A stretch of 64,000 bases of DNA from G965267335 sp965267335 (GTDB lineage: Bacteria; Bacteroidota; Bacteroidia; Cytophagales; JAAEPT01), in assembly GCA_965267335.1 (NCBI GenBank), contig OZ253953.1, positions 2,976,001-3,040,000 on the forward strand. The letters run 5' to 3'. The stretch's first letter is position 1, and the number at the start of each line of letters is the position of its first letter. Of the stretch, positions 1 to 9,723 are shown piece by piece. Both the position numbers and the translations under genes were made by a program. Under the pieces are notes generated by a model. The model was not told where the DNA came from, searched no databases, and saw only the letters and a program-made list of their open reading frames with translations.

Positions 1-1112
1 CTCAATCAAACTGGGATAGTCATATTCCAACAGCGAATGTAGATAGTATTTACGTTGATAGTATTTCCTATTATGGAGATACTACATTAGGGAGCATTGC
101 CTTAACGGCTAGCGACTCAATAGGTGTATTCTATAAAGATCAATTCGATACCATACGTATTATTGGTAAATCAAGCGCCAGCTCTCCGATCGTGTATTAC
201 TACGGAAGAGACTCATCTACCCAAACAGACTATCCTGACTATGGGGACTCTATTTTTTTTAAACTCTATATTGACTCCTATGACTGTGAAGCTCATAATG
301 TTGACTTATATAATGCTGGGAACTCTCCACACAATAAAACTTTTGCAGACGGGCAGTTAAATCTCACATTGAAAGGTCGAATTCCATGGCTAAGATATGA
401 CGATGACCGATACTGTCAAGATGATTCCAATGGCGTAGTAATTTTAATCGACCATGGCTCTAAATATAATTTTAGCTACTCAGGAACGGCCACCATGAAT
501 TTAGATACCATTTTCCCATATCTTAGTAGTCCTGGAAATCATGAAGTGTGGGTCACAAGCAATGCTTCACGATGCTTTCATGGTGATACATTAACATTTT
601 CAATCAATCCCCCTCCTTATTTAGCTACGACTGAACCTATTATTACACAAGATATACACTGTGTCAACCAGGGATCAGTCACAGTTGACACCGATGATAT
701 TGTAGGAGCCCCTCCGTATTCGTTTTTGCTAAGACTTGATATGGCGACCTATGAATTCAATTTTGATGGATTGATGACGAATTTACCACCTAATCATTAC
801 ACTTATCACATCACCGATGATAGTGCGTGCAGCACTGAATATCAGGTAATTATTGAGGCCTTAGGCTGTAAAGATAAGTTCAACAAGAACCCAATCATTA
901 GCCCTTACAGTATTTCGGAAGAAGATCAAGGGTATACCATTAGTACTCCCGGCAACTATATGATTTATAACCAACGAGGGCAATTAGTTAAAAGAATCGT
1001 TGGACCCGACACATGGTATGGCAAAGATGAAAATGGGATTCTGGTCGAAACAGGAGTTTATTTCTTGATTGATGAGTCTGGTAACCAGGTAAGCATCACA
1101 GTCATTAGGTAG
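1..1112 (+). CDS. C-terminal part of a secreted protein with variant type B T9SS sorting domain (5' partial)
   Basis: The reading frame is open from base 3 of the window, so the gene begins upstream; the GTG at 192 is an internal valine, not a start. About 370 residues are visible. A SprB-like repeat lies around bases 635-850 (Cys-containing, ending in a TDDSAC motif), and the last ~75 residues form a CTD-like module: IYNQRGQLV, then a W-x-G turn, then a terminal SITVIR strand. This resembles the gliding-motility-associated (type B) CTD, although the usual FTPNGDG lead-in is absent. The inferred role is a surface or secreted protein exported by the T9SS. Function beyond export is unknown. The same variant CTD occurs in the protein at 38481-39368. 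Confidence 0.75.
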   Translation, partial: QSNWDSHIPTANVDSIYVDSISYYGDTTLGSIALTASDSIGVFYKDQFDTIRIIGKSSASSPIVYYYGRDSSTQTDYPDYGDSIFFKLYIDSYDCEAHNVDLYNAGNSPHNKTFADGQLNLTLKGRIPWLRYDDDRYCQDDSNGVVILIDHGSKYNFSYSGTATMNLDTIFPYLSSPGNHEVWVTSNASRCFHGDTLTFSINPPPYLATTEPIITQDIHCVNQGSVTVDTDDIVGAPPYSFLLRLDMATYEFNFDGLMTNLPPNHYTYHITDDSACSTEYQVIIEALGCKDKFNKNPIISPYSISEEDQGYTISTPGNYMIYNQRGQLVKRIVGPDTWYGKDENGILVETGVYFLIDESGNQVSITVIR

Positions 1113-1177
1113 TAAGAATGATCCATTGATAAGTTTAAACCTGATTCTTCCTAACTTTGATACAAATCTGAAACTCG

Positions 1178-3745
1178 TTGAAAAAGAAAATTCTACTCAT
1201 TGGTTGGGATGCTGCCGACTGGGGGGTCATTACCCCCCTAGTAGCTACCGGTAAAATGCCTCATTTCAAAAAATTAATGAATGAAGGTTCTTACGGCAAA
1301 CTTCGAACACTTGACCCTGCCTTCTCTCCTATGCTTTGGACTTCTATCGCCACTGGAAAAACAGCAGATAAACATGGTGTGTATGGTTTTATAGAACCAA
1401 ACCCAAATGACGAATCCAAGGTCCAGCCTATTTCGGGTACCACAAGAAAGTGTCACGCTATTTGGAATATTCTTAACCGGGAAGGTTATAAAAGCAATGT
1501 TGTGGGATGGTGGCCAAGCCACCCTGCCGAACCAATCAATGGGGTTATGGTTTCCAATTTTTTTCATAGCCAGCACCGCACACAATCTACTGAATCAATA
1601 AACTCCGGAATGATCCATCCCGGAGACAAGTACAGCGAGCTAATCAACTATAGAGTTACACCAGATAAACTGGGAGCTGGAGATGTACTAAGGTTTGCCC
1701 CGAACCTTAGAGGTATTGATCAAAATACGAAAGCAGAAGAGAGCAAAAGGATAGAAGCATTACTAAAGATCACTTCGGAAGCTGAAACAGTTTTCAGAAC
1801 GGGTAGACATTTAATTAAAAATACGGAATGGGACTTTACAGCGATCTACCTTGATGCCATCGATCACTACAGTCATATGTTCATGAAATGTCACCCTCCA
1901 AAGAGGCCAACGATACCTGAAGATATGTTCCATTATTACCATACCGTAATCGATCAGGCTTATATATACCATGACATGATGCTTGGGGAACTGTTGCATT
2001 CGGTGGATGAAAACACTTATGTTATATTACTTTCCGATCACGGTTTCCATCCCAATCACCTTCGTCCGATATCCCTACCAAAGTTTGCAGCTGCGCCAGC
2101 TCTCGAGCACAACCCATACGGAGTAATCGTTATTACAGGCCCAGATATCAAGGCTGACCATGAGATTAGCGGTGCGAACCTTTTAGATATCACCCCAACC
2201 CTACTCAATCTGATTGGTCTCCCGATTGGACGGGATATGGATGGCAAACCTCTAATGGAGATAATGAAAAAGCCCAACGAACTCAGATACATAGATAGTT
2301 GGGAAGAAGAATCAGGTAATTTTGGTAGACTCCCGGAGGATTACAGCCCACCCGATATAGACAGTACCCAGGTATTACAGCAGTTACAAGCACTGGGATA
2401 TATTGATGGAGAAGAAACTTCAGAAAATGGTTTAAACAAAGCAGTCACTGATGGGAAGTATAACCTCTCACGTGTCTATCTTTCCAAAGGTCAAAAACAC
2501 AAAAGCCTGGAAATACTACTGGAGCTATTTGAAGATGATAAAAAAGATGTAAGATTTGGCATTGACCTTGTCACGCAGTTGATTGAAGACAACAATATTG
2601 AATTAGCTCATGAAGTTTTTGATGAGATAGAGTTGGATTCAACCGACACCGTTTCAGGAATCTATCTTGAAATTCTCAAGGTGAGATTAGTAATGGCCTC
2701 GAGAAATAACAAACAGGCAGAAAAGGAGGCCCTGGAACTTCAAAACAAATATGGGGTCAATACTGCTATTAGTTCATTACTAGGAGCGATTTATAAGAGG
2801 GCAAAAGAATTCAGGAAGGCCCACTCAGTTTACTCAATCTTATTAAAAAACAATCCCGATAACTGGGCCGGACTATACAATTTAGGGATATGTCAACTAC
2901 GACTTGAAGACTATAATGAGGCATTAGACTCGCTCCTGGAAGCTTCAAGAAGAAAGCCCGAGCACTATGAAACTCATTATCATATCGGTCAAACGCTGGA
3001 AAAGCTTAAATCACCTGAGCAAGCTGCTGTTGCGTACGAAAACTGCATTCGTTTGAATGATGGAGTCATTGTTGCGCGAAACCGTTTAATTGATTTATAT
3101 GAAAAAACCTTAAACAAGCCAGAAAAAGCAAAACCACATCGGAAATACATCGATTCAATTCGAAAAGAAGAAATCATAATAGTTTCAGGTATGCCCCGTT
3201 CAGGCACTTCAATGATGATGCAGGTGCTCAATGCGGGTGGTATTCCTGTACTCACAGATGACATCCGAGAAGCTGATGATAACAATGAAAAAGGGTATTT
3301 TGAATATGAACCAGTGAAGTCGATCCACCTGAGAAATAAGTGGCTCTCAAAAGCCACCAACAAAGCTATCAAAGTAGTAGCACCCCTGCTTCAACATCTA
3401 CGTCCGGAGTATACTTATAAAGTTATTTTCATGCTCAGAGATACCCAAGACATTCTTATATCTCAGGAGAAAATGAAGCAAAAACTAACTGGCACCGAAA
3501 GCCCAATCACACTTAACTTATCCGACAATGCAAAACTGAATCGATCACTAAAAAATACCAGACACTGGCTTTCTAATCAGGTACACATGCATACGCTTTA
3601 TGTTTCATATGAAAACATATTGAAAGACCCAAAGCAGGAATTAGAAAAAATAGCTAAGTTCCTCGGTGAAGATGATCTGAATATGAACGATATGCTAAGT
3701 CAGATTGACCCTGATTTACACCACATTAAGAAGTTAAAAGATTAA
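1178..3745 (+). CDS. Alkaline-phosphatase-superfamily phosphodiesterase fused to TPRs and a sulfotransferase
   Basis: 855 residues. TTG is the only plausible start because an in-frame TGA lies three codons upstream. Residues ~1-345 look like a type I phosphodiesterase/nucleotide pyrophosphatase: metal-site Asp in GWDAADW, a nucleophile region near SPMLWTSIATGKTADKHG, DAIDHYSH near 227 and SDHGF near 285. Residues ~415-655 are helical TPR-type repeats. Residues ~665-855 begin with a P-loop-like GMPRSGTSMM, the PAPS-binding signature of sulfotransferases. There is no signal peptide, so a cytoplasmic location is likely. Each domain is well known separately; the substrate is not evident. Possibilities are a glycan or lipid sulfation/desulfation factor or a surface-protein modifier. 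It stands alone between secreted-protein genes. Confidence 0.8.
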   Translation: MKKKILLIGWDAADWGVITPLVATGKMPHFKKLMNEGSYGKLRTLDPAFSPMLWTSIATGKTADKHGVYGFIEPNPNDESKVQPISGTTRKCHAIWNILNREGYKSNVVGWWPSHPAEPINGVMVSNFFHSQHRTQSTESINSGMIHPGDKYSELINYRVTPDKLGAGDVLRFAPNLRGIDQNTKAEESKRIEALLKITSEAETVFRTGRHLIKNTEWDFTAIYLDAIDHYSHMFMKCHPPKRPTIPEDMFHYYHTVIDQAYIYHDMMLGELLHSVDENTYVILLSDHGFHPNHLRPISLPKFAAAPALEHNPYGVIVITGPDIKADHEISGANLLDITPTLLNLIGLPIGRDMDGKPLMEIMKKPNELRYIDSWEEESGNFGRLPEDYSPPDIDSTQVLQQLQALGYIDGEETSENGLNKAVTDGKYNLSRVYLSKGQKHKSLEILLELFEDDKKDVRFGIDLVTQLIEDNNIELAHEVFDEIELDSTDTVSGIYLEILKVRLVMASRNNKQAEKEALELQNKYGVNTAISSLLGAIYKRAKEFRKAHSVYSILLKNNPDNWAGLYNLGICQLRLEDYNEALDSLLEASRRKPEHYETHYHIGQTLEKLKSPEQAAVAYENCIRLNDGVIVARNRLIDLYEKTLNKPEKAKPHRKYIDSIRKEEIIIVSGMPRSGTSMMMQVLNAGGIPVLTDDIREADDNNEKGYFEYEPVKSIHLRNKWLSKATNKAIKVVAPLLQHLRPEYTYKVIFMLRDTQDILISQEKMKQKLTGTESPITLNLSDNAKLNRSLKNTRHWLSNQVHMHTLYVSYENILKDPKQELEKIAKFLGEDDLNMNDMLSQIDPDLHHIKKLKD

Positions 3746-3795
3746 CTTTGAATACTTAAGGATAGCATTTATATTGACAACTTACAATTAGCAAA

Positions 3796-4647
3796 ATGTC
3801 AGATTTACAGAAAAAACTCGCAAAATATGCCGCCCTGGGCACAGGTTTAGGGCTGTTAGCGCCTCAGCAGGCAAACGGTCAAATTGTGTATACCGACATT
3901 CCAGATGAAACCGTCACTAATAATGATGGTTATGCTCTTGATATGAATAATGATGCTCTGGCTGACTTCAACTTCTCCAATTTTTACTCCTTCTGGTCTT
4001 CCTGTTTTCCTACGACTTATGGTTGTATACCGAGTTTTTGGTCTTCATCATCCATGGCCGTAAATGGAACTTCAGTAAACACTCTGTTAGCAAATACAGG
4101 AAGTAGTATTGCTCAGCTAGACTTTGACGAGAACATTTCATCCTTAGCTAGCTTCACACCCAGTACGAATGGCACCTTGAGATCTAGCTGGTGCGCCACT
4201 TGTGAATGGAACACCACGGTGACAGATAAATACATTGGTGTAGCAATGGACATTGGCGGAAGCACTCATTACGGCTGGATAAGGATTGATCTGACTCCAG
4301 GCTCACAAGTAGTCATCAAAGACTTTGCCTATGAAGGAACTCCTAATACTGCAATCAAAGCCGGAGATAACGGTACGGTATCTAGTATCGAAGGAGACTT
4401 ATCTGAGTCAATCAATATCTACCCTAACCCTGCTACCGACAATCTGATTGTTGCATCTCAGTTGGCAAATGGAGACTCTAAAGTACGGGTATACAACACT
4501 CAGGGTGTTTTAATGAGTTCTGCCGCAGGAAACCTCAACGTAGAAAATAACCTTACTCTTGACATTCAAAACCTGGAAGCAGGTATTTATATTGTGGAAG
4601 TAAGCAATGATCACGCATTAGCTACTTTTAAGATCACGAAAGAGTAG
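3796..4647 (+). CDS. Secreted protein of unknown function with type A T9SS sorting domain
   Basis: 283 residues. The N-terminus has a hydrophobic stretch ending at ANGQ, a likely signal peptide although it starts with an unusual charged segment (MSDLQKKLAK). The middle holds a short Cys pair (WCATCEW) and a region with the flavour of GlyGly-CTERM/PEP-CTERM-like 'GWIRID' surface proteins; I do not recognise a family. The last ~80 residues are a classical type A CTD: INIYPNPATDNL, then VRVYNTQG, then GIYIVEV and a terminal FKITKE. Known T9SS biology implies outer-membrane translocation and CTD cleavage. A strong hairpin terminator follows at 4672. Confidence 0.75.
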   Translation: MSDLQKKLAKYAALGTGLGLLAPQQANGQIVYTDIPDETVTNNDGYALDMNNDALADFNFSNFYSFWSSCFPTTYGCIPSFWSSSSMAVNGTSVNTLLANTGSSIAQLDFDENISSLASFTPSTNGTLRSSWCATCEWNTTVTDKYIGVAMDIGGSTHYGWIRIDLTPGSQVVIKDFAYEGTPNTAIKAGDNGTVSSIEGDLSESINIYPNPATDNLIVASQLANGDSKVRVYNTQGVLMSSAAGNLNVENNLTLDIQNLEAGIYIVEVSNDHALATFKITKE

Positions 4648-4671
4648 TTAACAAAAAATCATAAATTAAAG

Positions 4672-4702
4672 AACGGGCCGCAAATTTTGCAGCCCGTTTT
4701 TG
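4672..4702 (+). terminator. Rho-independent terminator
   Basis: Seen: AACGGGC and GCCCGTT pair around an inner GCAAA/TTTGC stem with a single C-A mismatch, followed by a T run. It lies 25 bases after the stop of the CTD protein and before the next gene. Confidence 0.8.
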
Positions 4703-4745
4703 TTTCGGTATTTTGATAATACGATTGATCCTAACTTCTTTAGCT

Positions 4746-5198
4746 ATGAACAAGCCGCATATACCAAATCCCTGCCCAGAAAAATGGTCTGAAATGTCTC
4801 CTACTGAGCAGGGAGCTTTTTGTCACAGATGTGCAACCGAAGTAATAGACTTTACTCACATGAGTACCGATGAAATCAAAAGCTATTTAAAACAAGCTGG
4901 GGGTAAAAAGATATGTGGTAAAATGCCATCCGAGGAAAGAAAATTTGACTTCCCAAACGAACTCATCAACCAACCGGGAATGACTGGCTTCCGTAATCGT
5001 CTGTTGTATGCAATGGCCCTTGTTTTCGGAATAACATTCGCAGGTTGCAAACAAAAAACTTATGATGGTCCGGTAGGTATGATGCGCTATGAACCCGACT
5101 CAACCGAGGAAATAAAACCCACTCCGGTCGATACGAACAAATCCGATGAGCGTCCCCATAAGGTCGGAAAGATGCAGTACGACCCTGATAAAAAATGA
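4746..5198 (+). CDS. Small protein with Bacteroidota N-terminal Cys motif and central membrane segment
   Basis: 150 residues from ATG at 4746; a TTG 11 codons upstream gives an implausible extension. The N-terminus has CPEKWSEMSPTEQGAFCHRC, a Cys-rich motif (C..C..C) often seen at the N-terminus of Bacteroidota proteins, sometimes ahead of carboxypeptidase-regulatory-like domains; it may bind metal. A hydrophobic segment (LLYAMALVFGITFAGC) lies near residue 85-100. The C-terminus is short, polar and Pro-rich with two similar ..GxMxYxPD.. segments. Function unknown. Its stop is followed after nine bases by the convergent yebC. Confidence 0.7.
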   Translation: MNKPHIPNPCPEKWSEMSPTEQGAFCHRCATEVIDFTHMSTDEIKSYLKQAGGKKICGKMPSEERKFDFPNELINQPGMTGFRNRLLYAMALVFGITFAGCKQKTYDGPVGMMRYEPDSTEEIKPTPVDTNKSDERPHKVGKMQYDPDKK

Positions 5199-5207
5199 TT
5201 ACGGCTT

Positions 5208-5918
5208 TCAGCCTATATTATGGTACACATTCTGTACGTCATCGTCCTCATTCAATTTATCTAATAGCTTTTCAAGATCAGCCGTTTGTTCTTCATCCAA
5301 TTCCTTGGTTGTAGTTGGAATTCGTTCGAAACCAGAAGAAATTATTTCTTTCCCCATGTCTTCAAGGGCTTTCTGCAGAGAACCAAAACTTTCGAATAAG
5401 CCATAAATCATGACTGTATTTTCATCATCTTCAAAAACCTCTTCTGCCCCGTGATCAATTAGTTCAAATTCAAGTTCCTCTATGTCTATTCCTTCACTGT
5501 TTATCTTGAAATGACACTTATGCTCAAACATGAATTCAACCGACCCTGAAGTTCCTAAGCTACCATTGTACTTTGAAAAATAACTTCTCACATTGGCCAC
5601 AGTTCTGTTGTTGTTATCTGTAGCTGTTTCTACCAGTATGGCTATACCATGAGGTCCATACCCCTCAAATAGTGTTTCCTTGTATTCCGATGTGTCTTTG
5701 TCCGTGGCTTTTTTTATTGCTCGCTCAACATTATCCTTCGGCATATTCTCTGTTTTAGCATTTTGAATTGCCGCTCTGAGCCTGGCATTTGTTTCCGGAT
5801 CCGGACCTCCCGCTTTGGCCGCCATGGTAATTTCCCTTCCTATTCGGGTAAAAGTTTTGGCCATGTGTGCCCAACGCTTAAACTTACGCGCTTTACGAAA
5901 TTCAAATGCTCTTCCCAT
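5208..5918 (-). CDS. yebC: YebC/PmpR/TACO1-family protein
   Basis: 236 residues, normal family length. Recognised from the N-terminal signature MGRAFEFRKARKFKRWAHMA, the TRIGREITMAAKAGGPDP segment, NMPKDNVERAIKKA, and the EGYGPHGIAILVE block. Members are annotated as transcriptional regulators or as factors relieving ribosome stalling (TACO1-like); which applies here cannot be told from sequence. Cytoplasmic. Stands alone; the divergent promoter region with the next plus-strand gene is 234 bases (5919-6152). Confidence 0.93.
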   Translation of the reverse strand: MGRAFEFRKARKFKRWAHMAKTFTRIGREITMAAKAGGPDPETNARLRAAIQNAKTENMPKDNVERAIKKATDKDTSEYKETLFEGYGPHGIAILVETATDNNNRTVANVRSYFSKYNGSLGTSGSVEFMFEHKCHFKINSEGIDIEELEFELIDHGAEEVFEDDENTVMIYGLFESFGSLQKALEDMGKEIISSGFERIPTTTKELDEEQTADLEKLLDKLNEDDDVQNVYHNIG

Positions 5919-6152
5919 TTCTAAAAATTTCTAGTTTTGATCGGATAGTTAACGCTTTCAAATTTAACACTTTCACCCTAATAGAAACAACAATTTAATG
6001 CGTACGGATTACATCACTCCAAACAAGCAAAAATAATAATCTGAACAACAACAACTTACATTTTCCTTTACCATAAAAAGCACATTTCCTTTTGATCTTC
6101 AGAATGCGAAAATGATATTTAAGCGAACTTTAGGGCTATTTAGATTTCCGAC

Positions 6153-9100
6153 ATGACGATTAGCAAATCCACTTTGAGGTTAGTTTTAATTTTAACTATT
6201 AACCTTAGTATCCTTCCACTGGCGACTGCTCAATATAAAACCCTTCTATGGGGGACAACAAAAAATAATGGTGCTCATAACAATGGTACCATCTTTTCAT
6301 TTGACCCTAAAAGCCATGAATATACAGTTCGACATAACCTTTCCGGGATGAGCAGATATGCTTTGGAACCTGGCAGCGAGCAAAGTCTCTACGGAATCGT
6401 TACCTCTTACCCAGGCTACGCAGACCATGCTATTTTCTCTTATAACACCACGCTTGACACGTTCATAATAGAAAAAGAATTTGATAACAACCTAAGTACT
6501 TATTTTCCTTCCGGAACACTTTTTCATATAGGAGACGACCGGTTTTACGGTGTTGCCAAAGGAGCTAACGACAATTCATCCGGTATTATTTACGAATTCG
6601 ATAAGTCAGCTGATACAATTAAGGTTTTAGCTTCTTTTGATTCAAAGACCGGAACATATCCATCAGGCAAACTGATGAAATACAATGATTCGACCTACTA
6701 CGGAGTAACTTATTATGGAAAACAATGCAACAGCGGCACATTATACAAATTCAATTCGAATTCCAAGCAAATCACAAGTGTAGCCACTTTTGGTTGCTGT
6801 TTTAGCAATGAAACACCAGCCTTTCCTGGATGTGGGGGTAACAATGCTCTTACACTAACAAAAGACTCATTGATCTATGGAACAACATCCGGGCGCATGA
6901 AGGCAGGAAATGATATGGCATCCCTGAATGATGGTTCCTTCTTCATTTTCAACCCTAAGAACAACACTGTCCAAACGAAAATAATGTTTGCGGACAGTAA
7001 CTACATACCAAACTCCAAAGTTGTTATTGATGATAATGGCAATGCCTACGGAACCACATTCGGCCATCAGTATAGTTACATTACCAGAAATGAAATGAAG
7101 TTTGGTGGAAGCTTTTTCAAATTCAACAAGCAAGACACTTCAATAAAGACATTAAAATACTTCTATAGCAAGTTCCCAACAAATATGGACACATATGGTA
7201 TGGTCATGTTGGAATCAGGAGATGCCTTCGCCACTACCTCTGATGGAGGCTCAGGACACCTAGGTCAGATTTTTGAACTGAACTCATCCAACGGTACAAT
7301 TAAATCTGTCTTCAGCTTTACTGCTGCTACCGGAACAATGGTGATGGGATTATTAACCCCACTCAAAACCGATACAACTGCTTCAAAAGTTCAAAGAATG
7401 TTAAACGCGGGCTATACTCCTTATCAAGTATACCTTACTAATAATAAGTACCTCGATTCGCTTTATGGAAAGTCATTTGGCGGTGGTCTTATTTCCTATC
7501 TGGATACCGGCACCGGACTTACTGTAATTGCTGCTCCCGAAGATTTATCAACAGAACTTCAGTTTGGGGGCTGCAATCGCTCCACAATTAATGTTCCCGG
7601 AATTAACAATGGAGACATAGGAGCAGGTTACAACAATACCAAGCTTATGATAGAAAGCAGAACTTGCCGTTCCGGATACTATAGCGCTCAAGACAGCTGC
7701 TGGAAACTTAAACTAAATGGTTTTAGTGACTGGTTCCTACCTTCCAAGTACGAACTCAAATCTATGTGCGAAAACTTATATAAAAAAGGCTTTGGAAACT
7801 TCGCCAGTGAAACATATTGGAGTTCAAGTGTGACTGCTATAAACTATGGCTGGGCGACCTCGATAGTGTTCCCAAATGAAACCTGTTCAAGTATACAAAA
7901 TTTGGTGAATACAAAACTCAAGGTCAGACCTGCCAGGTACGTTCCCGCAGCCACAACACCATCTGTAGCTATTACTTCTACTGACCACCTAACTCCTCAT
8001 TCTGAAAAGATTTCTATAAACATTTCATCGGACGGTGGTGAATTTATTGATACTGTGGGTATTTGTTACAGCGCTCAAGCTAATGGAACCAGGCCAAAAT
8101 ACATCAAAATGAAAATGACGAGACCAGGTTCTTATAGCACTTTAGTCGAAAACCTCAATCCAGGAACTCAATATTACGTATGGGCCTATTGCGGCAATGG
8201 AGTGGGAACGATTAGTAGTGACACTGTTTCATTTTCTACTCAAATCAAAGTGATAACTTCCGTTCCGGATAAAAAAATGGGCATCTCGGTTGCCAAAGTG
8301 AATGGTACCATTCTAGCTTCCTCACCTCAGATTACTCTTATTGAAACAGGGGTGTGTTGGTCTACCTCTTCCACGCCACCTACCTCAACCAGTGGTTGCC
8401 TTAGTAGTTCTGAGCCGTCTAAAAATTTCACAATAGGTTTACCTCAACTCTCCCCCAATGCAACTTACTATGCGACTGCCTACGCTAAGGTCAATGATGG
8501 AAACTCCAACCTTTATTTCGGTAACCAGGCTAAGTTTACGACCATACAGAACAACCCTATTTCGGGCAACTACATATTATCCGAAGACTTTGTAAGTTGC
8601 AATGGTAATTTTGAACAAATCCAGGCATCCCAACCACATGGAGGCAGTGGTACATTTACCTATGTCTGGCAAATGAATTCTGGGCAAGGCTGGAACAATG
8701 CCAACGGCACAAATAACACATCGAACTATACACCACCACGAGGACGTCCCAATCGCTATCACCAGGGGGTCCATATTCCAGTAACAAGATACAGAAGGAT
8801 TGTAAATTCAGCTGGACATTCAGACACCAGTAGTTCAGTTACCTACACATTGATGCCAATTGGTTATCCATCACAACCTGTAGTAAAAGAATCGCCAGGG
8901 TTCGATCAAAAAATACTCTCAGTTTATCTTAACGATCCTTTGGGACCATGGAACATACAGTGGCAAAAATGGAAATCCAGTAATTGGAAACCTATTAATG
9001 GAGCAACCGATCCCGACTACATCGTTGCAAATGATGAGCTCAATGCACTTTATCGAGTAACTGCATCATATGGACCCGGTTGCCCGGTAAATACGAGTGC

Positions 9101-9722
9101 AACTATCACCTTCAGCCCTGTGGATGGTGACAGTAATGTATACCCAACAGTGCTAATTGGCACCCAATTGTGGTTTACAAAGAACCTTAGAACAACAACA
9201 TTACCAAACGGCACCAGTATCCCTGTTATAAGTGGAGACTCCTCTTGGAATTCAGCAGAAGGCATGGCCCTTTCCTGGTACAATAATGATTCCCTTTCTA
9301 ATGCTTTTGAATATGGCGCTCTCTACAATTACTTGGCGCTTGAAGAAACAGATCAATTGTGTCCGGAAGGCTGGCATGTCGCCACATTTGAAGACTGGAT
9401 TACACTCAATTCATATACCGGGGGGGCGGATGGACGAATAGCTGGATGGGCCTTAAAAACCCTTCCATACTGGCATGCCCCCAACAATGTTTCTTACAAC
9501 ACTTGGAACTTTAATGCCCTGCCGGGAGGGATGAGGTCTGAGACAGGTAAATTTACTGGATTAGGCACTTTAGGTACCTGGTGGCCTTTGCTAAGTGAGG
9601 AAGCACAAACATCCTATTTTGAAATGCTAAATGTTACCCCTGAAAACAAAAACATTCAGCCTTCCGGCTCGAATATTAAGAAAGAAGGCCATTCAATCAG
9701 ATGTGTAAGGCTTAAACCATAG
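6153..9722 (+). CDS. Large secreted protein: GloVer-type tandem repeats, DUF1566-like and FISUMP domains
   Basis: 1189 residues with a signal peptide (hydrophobic core then ATAQ near residue 27). Residues ~30-400 contain repeats of the type G.TIFSFDP.. and GG.FFKFN (GloVer/choice-of-anchor tandem repeat style). Residues ~480-600 resemble the DUF1566/Lcl C-terminal domain (GFSDWFLPSKYELKSM, then WSSS). Residues ~605-810 hold two fibronectin/Ig-like modules. Residues ~990-1189 are a FISUMP (Fibrobacter succinogenes major paralogous) domain: IGTQLWFTKNLRT, LCPEGWHVAT and a terminal HSIRCVR. No T9SS CTD is visible. One base separates it from the next gene, which ends in the same FISUMP domain, so they are probably co-transcribed. 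Substrate unknown. Confidence 0.82.
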   Translation: MTISKSTLRLVLILTINLSILPLATAQYKTLLWGTTKNNGAHNNGTIFSFDPKSHEYTVRHNLSGMSRYALEPGSEQSLYGIVTSYPGYADHAIFSYNTTLDTFIIEKEFDNNLSTYFPSGTLFHIGDDRFYGVAKGANDNSSGIIYEFDKSADTIKVLASFDSKTGTYPSGKLMKYNDSTYYGVTYYGKQCNSGTLYKFNSNSKQITSVATFGCCFSNETPAFPGCGGNNALTLTKDSLIYGTTSGRMKAGNDMASLNDGSFFIFNPKNNTVQTKIMFADSNYIPNSKVVIDDNGNAYGTTFGHQYSYITRNEMKFGGSFFKFNKQDTSIKTLKYFYSKFPTNMDTYGMVMLESGDAFATTSDGGSGHLGQIFELNSSNGTIKSVFSFTAATGTMVMGLLTPLKTDTTASKVQRMLNAGYTPYQVYLTNNKYLDSLYGKSFGGGLISYLDTGTGLTVIAAPEDLSTELQFGGCNRSTINVPGINNGDIGAGYNNTKLMIESRTCRSGYYSAQDSCWKLKLNGFSDWFLPSKYELKSMCENLYKKGFGNFASETYWSSSVTAINYGWATSIVFPNETCSSIQNLVNTKLKVRPARYVPAATTPSVAITSTDHLTPHSEKISINISSDGGEFIDTVGICYSAQANGTRPKYIKMKMTRPGSYSTLVENLNPGTQYYVWAYCGNGVGTISSDTVSFSTQIKVITSVPDKKMGISVAKVNGTILASSPQITLIETGVCWSTSSTPPTSTSGCLSSSEPSKNFTIGLPQLSPNATYYATAYAKVNDGNSNLYFGNQAKFTTIQNNPISGNYILSEDFVSCNGNFEQIQASQPHGGSGTFTYVWQMNSGQGWNNANGTNNTSNYTPPRGRPNRYHQGVHIPVTRYRRIVNSAGHSDTSSSVTYTLMPIGYPSQPVVKESPGFDQKILSVYLNDPLGPWNIQWQKWKSSNWKPINGATDPDYIVANDELNALYRVTASYGPGCPVNTSATITFSPVDGDSNVYPTVLIGTQLWFTKNLRTTTLPNGTSIPVISGDSSWNSAEGMALSWYNNDSLSNAFEYGALYNYLALEETDQLCPEGWHVATFEDWITLNSYTGGADGRIAGWALKTLPYWHAPNNVSYNTWNFNALPGGMRSETGKFTGLGTLGTWWPLLSEEAQTSYFEMLNVTPENKNIQPSGSNIKKEGHSIRCVRLKP

Positions 9723-9723
9723 A

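Noticed and set aside
192..1112. GTG-initiated gene at 192
   Set aside because: The frame is open back to base 3, so 192 is an internal valine of a gene truncated by the window edge.
1240..1265. Fourth copy of the bipartite motif (GGGTCATTAC...CTAGTAG)
   Set aside because: Only four bases separate the halves and it lies inside the phosphodiesterase gene.
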